In this document: positions 27,510 through 34,675 of the stretch, one piece after another | Position numbering within the stretch: the stretch's first letter is position 1 | Layout of the letters: every line of letters starts with the position of its first letter | IMG/VR virus record: IMGVR_UViG_3300044716_000327 | Span: 1-45,783 of that record | Length of the DNA stretch: 45,783 nt | Strand: one strand, 5' to 3' | Source: a virus | Translations under genes and position numbers: made by a program | Notes under the pieces: generated by a model | The model's database searches: none | The model's input: only the letters and a program-made list of their open reading frames with translations | Told to the model about the DNA's origin: nothing

Positions 27510-29141
27510 TCAGCCCCAGCCATCCGGCGCCCGGCCAGGGTCGTTATAGTCGGGGGGCAGGGGGAGCGGTTCTTCGTCCGGCAGTGCGGACACGGCTGCG
27601 TCACCGTGGCCGGGGAACTCAGCTTCAATGCGATTGCGAATGCGCTTTTTGACTTCGGGCCGCACTGCACCTTGGCTGTTGCCAAGTTTCCGCGCTAGCT
27701 CTTCGGCCTTCACAACTGCCTCGGCACGCTTCTTATCTTGGTACATCTGCTGCGCAGCCGCTTGGGGGCCGCCCAATGCACCCGCAGCCCCCAAGTTAAT
27801 TCCGTTCAGCAACCGCATGGCGTTCTGCGCACCCATCGCATCGACGGTCAGCGGGGTGGTGTTGTCCATGTCAGGACGCAGACTATTGGCCAAGACGGCC
27901 CGCTGCCAGTCGTTGGTGTTGGGATCGTTCAGCGCGTTGTAGGCATTGACGGCGTTCTTTGCTGGATTGCGTCCGGCCAGCATCATCTGCGAACGCCAAG
28001 AGTCTTCGCGCTTCTGCGCATCAGCTTGTCGGGCAGCTTGCACTTCCATGCGTGCGCCCACGCCAGAGCGCACCAGCTGCTTCTTCGCGCCCCCCTGCGC
28101 GGCAGGGGCACCCTGCTGGGCGATGAACTGACCTTGGCCGGCGCCTTGCGTTTGGCCGGGACCAACGGGAACCTCCAAGTCGGTGAACAACTCCGGGTGC
28201 TTCGCCCTGAATTCGGCGGGCGTCATGTTCGCCGCAGCGGCCATGCGGTAAAGCTGACGCTCGGAGTTGTATGCAGCCTGCCGCCGCTTCGCCAAGTCGG
28301 TCTGCTTATAGACCACATTGTTCTGCGAGATTGGGCCGGGCAACACGTCTGTATTGAACTTAGCGACTGGCTGACCGTCTGGGCCGATGATGCGATTGCC
28401 TGTTTCATCCAGCATCGGAGCTTCCATGTCATGCCGCTGCCCCGCGCGGCCGGGGGCGCCAGGAAGACCGTCAACCCCACCAGTGGGCGAAAGCCGATAC
28501 GCGACCGTCCCATCGGGATTGGTAACCGGACGATAGCCTCGGGCCTCCATGTCCCTGTCTCGTCCAGACCGCGTGTACATGCCGTCACCAACGGGCGTAC
28601 GAATGTTGTAATCGCGGGCTTCGCGCTCGGTGTACAACGGCTGCGGAGGTGCAACGCGAGAACCGTCAGGCATGCGGACTCCCGGCTCTCGCATGGGGTT
28701 GTAGCCCTTGGCGCGCAACTGCTCTGGCGTCAGCGGGATATCGTCGGGCGCCAATGCCGGCGGCGCGATGTCGGGCCCCACCGGCGCGCCAGTAGCCTCG
28801 TTGTAGTCGGACTCAAACCGCGCCTGCCGGTCCTTCGCACGCTTGTCGCCTTGCACGCGCTGCGCCAATGCGGCGTTGCCTTCGGGCGTGTTGTCCTGGT
28901 CGTACAGGCCACGCGGACGGTCACCACTGCGGGCCAACTCCTCGTCCGCCAACCGCTCGGCGTCTTCCTGAGAAAGCCCCGCAGCCACATACCGTCGCAC
29001 CATCTCGTCGCGAGTCACATTCCCACGCACAGTCCAGCCGCGCCCCGGAGCGGTGCTGGTTCTCACCACCGGATCGGGCGTGATCGGCGTGGCGGAAGCT
29101 TCAAGCGGATCGACGGTGCTGGGCCTGAGATCAATGGACAT
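27510..29141 (-). CDS. virion-associated protein, unknown
   Basis: Encodes 543 residues from ATG 29141 (ATAGGAGATACG). It is hydrophilic and low in predicted fold: acidic-basic helices (DEMVRRYVAAGLSQEDAERL), Asp/Arg/Pro-rich linkers such as RPSTVDPLEASATPITPDP, and Ala/Gln-rich helices. Glycine-rich turns surround TGGVDGLPGAPGRAGQ. It lies between two putative ejection proteins and is likely carried in the virion. Confidence 0.5.
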   Translation of the reverse strand: MSIDLRPSTVDPLEASATPITPDPVVRTSTAPGRGWTVRGNVTRDEMVRRYVAAGLSQEDAERLADEELARSGDRPRGLYDQDNTPEGNAALAQRVQGDKRAKDRQARFESDYNEATGAPVGPDIAPPALAPDDIPLTPEQLRAKGYNPMREPGVRMPDGSRVAPPQPLYTEREARDYNIRTPVGDGMYTRSGRDRDMEARGYRPVTNPDGTVAYRLSPTGGVDGLPGAPGRAGQRHDMEAPMLDETGNRIIGPDGQPVAKFNTDVLPGPISQNNVVYKQTDLAKRRQAAYNSERQLYRMAAAANMTPAEFRAKHPELFTDLEVPVGPGQTQGAGQGQFIAQQGAPAAQGGAKKQLVRSGVGARMEVQAARQADAQKREDSWRSQMMLAGRNPAKNAVNAYNALNDPNTNDWQRAVLANSLRPDMDNTTPLTVDAMGAQNAMRLLNGINLGAAGALGGPQAAAQQMYQDKKRAEAVVKAEELARKLGNSQGAVRPEVKKRIRNRIEAEFPGHGDAAVSALPDEEPLPLPPDYNDPGRAPDGWG

Positions 29142-29149
29142 CGTATCTC

Positions 29150-30181
29150 CTATCGGGTCTGTGCTGCGTTGCGTTGCTGGTCGCCCATAGCCTGAAGCCT
29201 TCGCACTTCAGCCATGATCTGTTGGGCCTGCGGAACTTCACCGCCCGCCTTGCGGCGCATATCGTTCAACTGAGCGATGAGAGCCTGGGCTTGGCTGTGC
29301 GGATCGCTGGCCCCCTGCTGCGGAGGCGTGGCGTTGCGCTTCTGATTGCCGAGAGCCAACAGCCGGTTGATCTCCGCCATCATCTGCTTGGCTTCTGGCA
29401 CCTCGCCGCCCGCCTGCCGCCGCATCTGGTTCAGCTGAGCGATCAGTTCTTGGGCCTGCTCGCGCGGGTCGGTGGAAGACTGCACTGCAGGTGCCGGGCG
29501 AGCCTCGCTAGCAAGGTCTGCCGTTCCTTCCGTGGAGGTCAGCGGCTCGTCGCCTGCGGGCTTGGGGGGCGCGGCAGTAGGCTTCGGCGCCGCGGCGGGT
29601 GGCGCAGCCTTGGGTGGAGTGGCTGCGGCTTCCGGCGTACCGCTAGAACTAGACAGGGCAAGCGCACCGGCCCCTAGCGCACCAGCCCCGGCCACACCGG
29701 CACCAATAAGGCCAGCATCCTGCATGAGTTCGCCGCGCTGGGCGGACGCCTCCATGGCAGCACGCATCTTGGAGGAGTTGGCATTGGCCTCTTGGATTGC
29801 ATCCTGGGCGGGCTTGGCGAACGGCTGGTTGCGAAGGTTTGCAGTGCGCCCCTTCAGGAGGTTGTCGTATGCGGTGGCCCGCTGATCCATCTGATTCCAG
29901 AGCGGCGAGCCAAGAGACATGTCGGGCCCGGCGGGGGCAGCGTGGCCAAGCCCAGCGGCCAGGCTGGGGTCGGACAGCGGGATGGCATTGTCGGGAAGCA
30001 CATGCACGTTGCTGAAGTCAGGATCAGCCTGCCTTGCGGCGCGGGCGGCAATGGCCGGGTCGATAACCACTTCGGCGGCGGCTCGCGCGGCACCAGGAGG
30101 AGGAAGAACAACTCCGCTATTAGACAGCAGGCGTCGAATGCCATCGGCAACGTCATCCGCGTAGCGCGCAGGATTCGGCAT
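29150..30181 (-). CDS. putative ejection protein with glycine zipper and tandem repeat
   Basis: Encodes 343 residues; ATG 30181 shares a base with the previous stop (TAATG). A glycine-zipper membrane segment lies near residues 155-176 (GLIGAGVAGAGALGAGALAL). A Pro/Ala-rich linker follows. The C-terminus has two near-identical copies of a ~50-residue helix block, AQ-LIAQLN-MRR-AGGEVP followed by A-Q-MAE--RL-A-G-Q-RNA. Such zippers occur in proteins that insert into host membranes during DNA ejection. Confidence 0.55.
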   Translation of the reverse strand: MPNPARYADDVADGIRRLLSNSGVVLPPPGAARAAAEVVIDPAIAARAARQADPDFSNVHVLPDNAIPLSDPSLAAGLGHAAPAGPDMSLGSPLWNQMDQRATAYDNLLKGRTANLRNQPFAKPAQDAIQEANANSSKMRAAMEASAQRGELMQDAGLIGAGVAGAGALGAGALALSSSSGTPEAAATPPKAAPPAAAPKPTAAPPKPAGDEPLTSTEGTADLASEARPAPAVQSSTDPREQAQELIAQLNQMRRQAGGEVPEAKQMMAEINRLLALGNQKRNATPPQQGASDPHSQAQALIAQLNDMRRKAGGEVPQAQQIMAEVRRLQAMGDQQRNAAQTR

Positions 30182-30462
30182 TACTTCTTCCCCTTCTTCT
30201 TCGGAATCTCGGGCATCTCTTCGCCGTCCAGCGGGCCGTCATCGTCTTCGACCATCGGTGTGTTTGGCTTGCCGTGCATCTCGTCATGGAGATCGGCCAA
30301 GTCGTTCTTCGGCTTCTCGTCTTTCTCTTCTGAGGCGTTGTGCTTGCCCAGCTTGGCGACGATCTTCTTTTCCTCTTCGTCGCTGGCGGCGAGCAGCTGC
30401 TTCACCAGCCTCTTCAGGCCAGCCTGCGTCAGGTCATCCAGATCAAAGTCGATGCGGGCCAT
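30181..30462 (-). CDS. small charged hypothetical protein
   Basis: Encodes 93 residues; the start shares a base with the upstream stop (TAATG). An N-terminal helix (DDLTQAGLKRLVKQLLAASD) precedes a charged tail with Asp/Glu and a KKKGKK end. It may be a scaffold or small virion protein. No family is recognised. Confidence 0.5.
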   Translation of the reverse strand: MARIDFDLDDLTQAGLKRLVKQLLAASDEEEKKIVAKLGKHNASEEKDEKPKNDLADLHDEMHGKPNTPMVEDDDGPLDGEEMPEIPKKKGKK

Positions 30463-30881
30463 TAGTTAAGCAAGCCTCCAAGAAGCGAATTGACGAAGCT
30501 CATCTGCTGCTGCTGTCGTTGCAGTGCCATCATGGCGTTGTCGTTGTTTTGTTGTTGCTGAAGCGCGCCGAGTTGCTGGGCGTACTGCTGCTGTTGCTGC
30601 TGACCCTGCAGTTGCGTGTTTGCGTTGGCTGTGGCATCGCCGGCCTTTTGGCTGTACGCCTCGGCAATCCCAGACGCCAGTTTCTGCGAGGCATCAATGC
30701 CCGCTTGGCCCCACTGCCCACCACCGCGCGACATCCCGCCGCGGTCATACTGCTTCACGTTGAAGCGAGGGTCGCCCGCTGCCATCGCATTGGCGTAGTT
30801 GTTGTTAAATACCGACTGCGTGGTCTGCGGCGTGAATCCGGCAGGGCGCGGCTGGTTGACGGTGACGCTGTTCTGGTTCAT
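30462..30881 (-). CDS. glutamine-rich virion-associated protein
   Basis: Encodes 139 residues; ATG 30881 overlaps the upstream stop (ATGA). Long Gln tracts (QGQQQQQQYAQQLG and LQRQQQQMSF) form likely coiled coil, and it ends VNSLLGGLLN. Similar Gln-rich small proteins accompany ejection proteins in podoviruses. The role is inferred from context. Confidence 0.5.
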   Translation of the reverse strand: MNQNSVTVNQPRPAGFTPQTTQSVFNNNYANAMAAGDPRFNVKQYDRGGMSRGGGQWGQAGIDASQKLASGIAEAYSQKAGDATANANTQLQGQQQQQQYAQQLGALQQQQNNDNAMMALQRQQQQMSFVNSLLGGLLN

Positions 30882-31222
30882 CCAAAGAGTCCTGAGAGCA
30901 AGCCGCTATAGGCATTCATAGCCGCCCCGGCGCGCGAGGTTGCCAGTTGTCTCTGCTGCTGTTGGGCAGATGCCATCTGCTGCAGGCCAGCAAGAGACAG
31001 GTCGTTCTGCGCCCGCTGCTGCTGAAGGCCGTAGTCGGTATTGGCCTTCTCTGCAGAGTGCCGCAGCTGCGCCATGTTCTCCTGGCCACGCGCACTAAGA
31101 ATGTCTTGGTGCGAACCGGGGTAAGCGTAGGGCGACTTCCGAAGCATGTCAGTCTTCGCTGAAGACAGGAGCGCCTCGGTGATCGGCGGCGCATTCTGCA
31201 GGCCGCTGTTGTATGTAATCAT
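30878..31222 (-). CDS. helical virion-associated protein
   Basis: Encodes 114 residues from ATG 31222 (TGATG junction). Helical and Gln/Ala-rich (LAGLQQMASAQQQQRQLATS), it ends AYSGLLSGLFG, much like the end of the next protein (SLLGGLLN). This points to related helical-bundle proteins made by duplication. The role is unknown. Confidence 0.5.
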   Translation of the reverse strand: MITYNSGLQNAPPITEALLSSAKTDMLRKSPYAYPGSHQDILSARGQENMAQLRHSAEKANTDYGLQQQRAQNDLSLAGLQQMASAQQQQRQLATSRAGAAMNAYSGLLSGLFG

Positions 31223-32565
31223 CAAACAGCCTTAAAAGAAGAGCCGAATGCCGTGTTAGGCGCGTCTTGGTTGTGTCTAAGCTGTGCGAGACGCTGCTCC
31301 ACCATCTGTAGCGTCCGCGCAGCAGTCGGGTCACCGGAGTAACCGGCATTGGAGTAGTCTGCCATGCGCTGGTACAATGAGGATCGCATACGCTCCAAGT
31401 CTTCAATGACAGCGCTTTGCCCACCCCACAAAGAAGACTTGGCGACGGTATTATTGAAAATGCTGTCGATGGCCTTACTGGAGTCTCCGTAGGCAGACTT
31501 AGCGTCGTTCCACCCGGAGCCCATCTGGCCCTGCACGCCACCAAGCCGGTTCGCGGAGTCGCCGTAGCCATAGGTCAGGCCAGACAAAACGTCCGTGACG
31601 TTGATGTTCTGCGGGTCGCGCGGGCGGGTCTGGTTGGCGTAGTAGTCCTGCATGCCCCGTTCTGAAGCATCCAGGTTCAGTGCATTCATGCCATAGAGCC
31701 CGCTCAACGCTTGGCCCATCATCTGCGACGGCATGCCGCGCGAGGACATGTGCTGGCCGGTAAGCGTGTTGACGCCGCCGGCATAGTTGCGATCCAGTCG
31801 GTCGGCAATGTCCGTGGAGTTCAGGTCGCCTCGCACGGAATCCAGCCCGGCCATGGTGCGATCCAGCATGCCACTCAAAGCACCATTCGTCTGGGGCGCC
31901 GCGGGAGCGTCAGACCCATACGTGCCAGAGGCCAAGGAGCCTTCCGGCCCAGTGGCCTGGAATCCACCACCACCGCCGCCGCCACCACCACCGAACAGGC
32001 CGGGGAGCGAACTGGCGATGCCGAACCCAAGGCCAGCCTTGGCGTAGGAGTTCCCCAAAGATCCGATGGCGTTGTTTCTGCTCTGGCCCAGCTGACTCAG
32101 GCCGGTCTGATTGGCCGCACCCAGATCCGACATCGCCTTGTTGTAAGCGGCTTGGTTCTGCGCCCACGCCTGCATGGCGGAACTAGTGGCGGAACCGGCT
32201 GCGCCAAGAGCCGCGGAGCCGATGTTGCCGATGGCGCCCTGCTGAGCAGCAGCTGCCATGGAGTTGTAGCCGTTCTGGGCGTTCTGGTTATTCAGCGCGT
32301 TAGCCTGCGCCTGGGCGACATTGCCAAGCCCGGCGGCATAGGCCCCATAGTTGCTGGCATAGGAGTTGCCAAGGCCAGCCAAGGCCTGCATGTAGCCGTT
32401 CTGTCCCTGGACGAAATTGCCGTAGTTCTTCTGCCGCTGATCGGCAAAGGCTGCGGGCTGTGCTGCCAGAACCTGCTGTGTCTTGTAGACCTCTGGGAGC
32501 GCCGCCGCCCCCACGCCGGCATTAACCGACCCCCAGGTCTTATCAAAGTTTCCAAAAGCAGCCAT
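31222..32565 (-). CDS. Ala/Gly/Asn-rich internal virion-type protein
   Basis: Encodes 447 residues. Low-complexity Ala/Gln/Asn helices (LAGLGNSYASNYGAYAAGLG and AQANALNNQNAQNG) are followed by a run of ten glycines and a polar C-terminal half. No catalytic motif. The composition and place in the virion operon resemble podovirus internal proteins. The two small genes after it share the AxQQQ helix style. Confidence 0.5.
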   Translation of the reverse strand: MAAFGNFDKTWGSVNAGVGAAALPEVYKTQQVLAAQPAAFADQRQKNYGNFVQGQNGYMQALAGLGNSYASNYGAYAAGLGNVAQAQANALNNQNAQNGYNSMAAAAQQGAIGNIGSAALGAAGSATSSAMQAWAQNQAAYNKAMSDLGAANQTGLSQLGQSRNNAIGSLGNSYAKAGLGFGIASSLPGLFGGGGGGGGGGFQATGPEGSLASGTYGSDAPAAPQTNGALSGMLDRTMAGLDSVRGDLNSTDIADRLDRNYAGGVNTLTGQHMSSRGMPSQMMGQALSGLYGMNALNLDASERGMQDYYANQTRPRDPQNINVTDVLSGLTYGYGDSANRLGGVQGQMGSGWNDAKSAYGDSSKAIDSIFNNTVAKSSLWGGQSAVIEDLERMRSSLYQRMADYSNAGYSGDPTAARTLQMVEQRLAQLRHNQDAPNTAFGSSFKAV

Positions 32566-32574
32566 GGTGTTCTC

Positions 32575-33189
32575 CTACTTGTTATTGTCCTTCTGGGCAG
32601 CTTTCTTTCGCGCATTGGAAATTGCCCGTCGAACAAGCACTTTTGCGCCCATTCGGACGAAGGGAAGCCCCCTGGCATCGGCCTGTTCCTTCAGCCAATC
32701 CAAGATGGTTTCGATGTTTTCCGCACACCATCCGGGGGTTTCCGCTTCCCGGCGATCCATCTCTGCGGCACGGGCGTTACAAGAACAATTGGGGGTGGCG
32801 ACAATTCCGATGTACTTCAGCAGGGCTTTGAGTTCCGTGCCTGGGCCAAAGTCAACGCGGACAGGTGTTTTGCGTGCCCGCAAATCCAGAAACCACTGGG
32901 GCACAATGTGTCGGTTTTCTGCAGGCGGGCCTTTACCCACAGCCAAAACAGTGACATCTCCAAAATCCCAATCATTAAGCACGCTCTCAATGGCGTTGCG
33001 ATCCTCTAGAGAGGAATGCTGCAACAGCCACTGCACGGCCTCCTCCCGCCGCGCCCACCACTGCTCTCGCTGATCGGGAATTTGCAGTGCCGCAAGAAGA
33101 CTAGACAGCGTGTCTGGTCGGCCAGTGCGCAGCCCACGTACGACCACCATAATCTTATATTCTAACTCTTCAGCTAGTCGGGTATACAT
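32575..33189 (-). CDS. conserved phage protein with CxC-MD motif
   Basis: Encodes 204 residues from ATG 33189, overlapping the previous gene by 16 nt. The C-terminal half has GTELKALLKYIGIVATPNCS, then CNARAAEMDRRE and WCAENIETILDWLKEQADAR, GLPF and LVRRAISNARKK. This C-x-C...MD...WC--NI-TI--WL--EA--RGLPF pattern recurs in uncharacterised phage proteins. It may be a helical Cys-binding or adaptor domain. The function is unknown. Confidence 0.55.
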   Translation of the reverse strand: MYTRLAEELEYKIMVVVRGLRTGRPDTLSSLLAALQIPDQREQWWARREEAVQWLLQHSSLEDRNAIESVLNDWDFGDVTVLAVGKGPPAENRHIVPQWFLDLRARKTPVRVDFGPGTELKALLKYIGIVATPNCSCNARAAEMDRREAETPGWCAENIETILDWLKEQADARGLPFVRMGAKVLVRRAISNARKKAAQKDNNK

Positions 33190-33911
33190 ATGCAACCTAG
33201 ATCGCAGTCGGGCGTGGGGGCGAAACCGCTAGGGCAGCAGCAAGGTGCATCAGGACAGTCGCCACCTGTCTCTGTGGGATTGCACCGGCACGGGAATGTC
33301 TCGTAGCCGCACACTCCGCAGGTACCAGAACAGCACCGGCCGCCAACACATTTCTCATTGGCTGCGCAGCAAACGTCATTGCAGCACTGGCTGGCGCTGC
33401 ATCGATTGACGCAAACGCCGTTCACGCAATCCTGGCATGCGCCGCACGGTGGGTCGCAGGGCGCCGGATCTGGGTCCGGCGGCGGGTCTGGGTCGGTGTT
33501 CGCCCTGCAGCTGCTGACGCACGCTTCCATCGACCTGAACCGCCGCCGCCCGTCTGAGCAGAACCCGGCATTCTCCTGATAGCACATGCCGCTCTGACTA
33601 TCGCAGCAGTAAGACTGAACAGGCCCCGGGTCTTCTGGCGGCGGAGGGGGAGGGGGTGGTGGTGGTGGGCCAGAGCCATCTCCTGGGCAAGTGGTGGCGG
33701 CTCCTGCAAATTCACCGCCCCGGTACACGCAGTCGCATGGGTTGGTTTGGATGCAGGAGTAAACGCCGTCCGCGTTCAGCCAACAGGCACCGTCCCTGCA
33801 ATCATTGTCTGATGACCAAGACAGGCCGCTGCATGCCTTGCAGTTGCACCGGGCCACTCCGGTTGTGCAGTCCGCGCGGTTGCAGCACCGGCCGGGATTA
33901 GTACACGTCAT
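33174..33911 (-). CDS. extremely cysteine-rich virion-region protein with poly-proline
   Basis: Encodes 245 residues; the start overlaps the upstream stop (ATGA). I count 43 cysteines (about 18%), an 11-proline run (~82-92) and a second PDPPPDPDPAPCDPP linker. Cysteine spacing (CC, CxxC, CNxC) is like disulfide-rich EB/EGF-type or chitin-binding modules of secreted eukaryotic proteins. No signal peptide is seen. Located among virion genes, it could be an extracellular tail component folded after lysis. No family is assigned. Confidence 0.6.
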   Translation of the reverse strand: MTCTNPGRCCNRADCTTGVARCNCKACSGLSWSSDNDCRDGACWLNADGVYSCIQTNPCDCVYRGGEFAGAATTCPGDGSGPPPPPPPPPPPEDPGPVQSYCCDSQSGMCYQENAGFCSDGRRRFRSMEACVSSCRANTDPDPPPDPDPAPCDPPCGACQDCVNGVCVNRCSASQCCNDVCCAANEKCVGGRCCSGTCGVCGYETFPCRCNPTETGGDCPDAPCCCPSGFAPTPDCDLGCICIPD

Positions 33912-34675
33912 GGGGCCAAGTAGTCGATGGCGTCGGTCGGAGCGTCGGTGGCCAGATCAACAGACAGCGTCAAATCCTGCTCCCAGAGTTTGATAGTGCA
34001 GTCATCGTTCACCGTCGCCTTAAACACATACGGGAGGGTCAGGGATCCCTGAACGTCCACTCGCGTCACAAATTTCTTGCGGGCGCGCCGCCCCTGGGCT
34101 CCCTGCCGAGACAGGCGCATGTCGTAGAAGTTGGATTCGTAGTTTTCCGTGTATTCGCCAACTTGGCTCGGAGAGAAGAACGGCGAGGGCAGGGGGGCGT
34201 TGTTGATTGTGGTGGCGTTGATGTTCTGCGCCGTCACGTTGTTGGTGGTCAGGTTCTGGTAGGTGGCGTTGTTAGCGGAGGTGTTGTCGAAAAAGCTGTT
34301 CCCGCCCACGTTGAAGGTCGGCCCGCCGTAGTAGCTGTTGGCCGCAAACTCTTGGCTCGTCGGAAAGGAGAACTGCGCGCCGTTGTAGTTGGTGCTGTAC
34401 CAGTCCCCGTTGGTGTAGCCGCCGATGTTGGGGGCTTCGTAGTAATACTGAGACGAGTTCTGCGGGAACACGTACTGGTATTGCTGGGGGTTCCACGTTC
34501 CTCCGACAGCCACCCCGTTGTTGTTGGGTGGCTGTGGCGCAGACAGCGTGACCGGCCCGCGGTGCGTGAGCGGTTGCTGGCAATTGCCCAGCGCCTGAAC
34601 GACGGCTTGCGCCGCCACGGCCGGCAGGACTCCGCTGAGAGCGTTGAACAGTGATGGAGCGGATTGTGTGTACAT
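33908..34675 (-). CDS. virion protein with Asn/Tyr-rich middle
   Basis: Encodes 255 residues; ATG 34675 shares a base with the previous stop (TGATG). A helical N-terminus is followed by an Asn/Tyr/Gly-rich region (residues 50-160, e.g. QYYYEAPNIGGYTNGDWY) with beta-helix-like NNAT-QNLTTNNVTAQNIN repeats. A C-terminal beta part (VDVQGSLTLPYVFKATVNDD) follows. This looks like a trimeric tail or appendage protein. It directly follows the nozzle-like gene. Confidence 0.5.
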   Translation of the reverse strand: MYTQSAPSLFNALSGVLPAVAAQAVVQALGNCQQPLTHRGPVTLSAPQPPNNNGVAVGGTWNPQQYQYVFPQNSSQYYYEAPNIGGYTNGDWYSTNYNGAQFSFPTSQEFAANSYYGGPTFNVGGNSFFDNTSANNATYQNLTTNNVTAQNINATTINNAPLPSPFFSPSQVGEYTENYESNFYDMRLSRQGAQGRRARKKFVTRVDVQGSLTLPYVFKATVNDDCTIKLWEQDLTLSVDLATDAPTDAIDYLAP

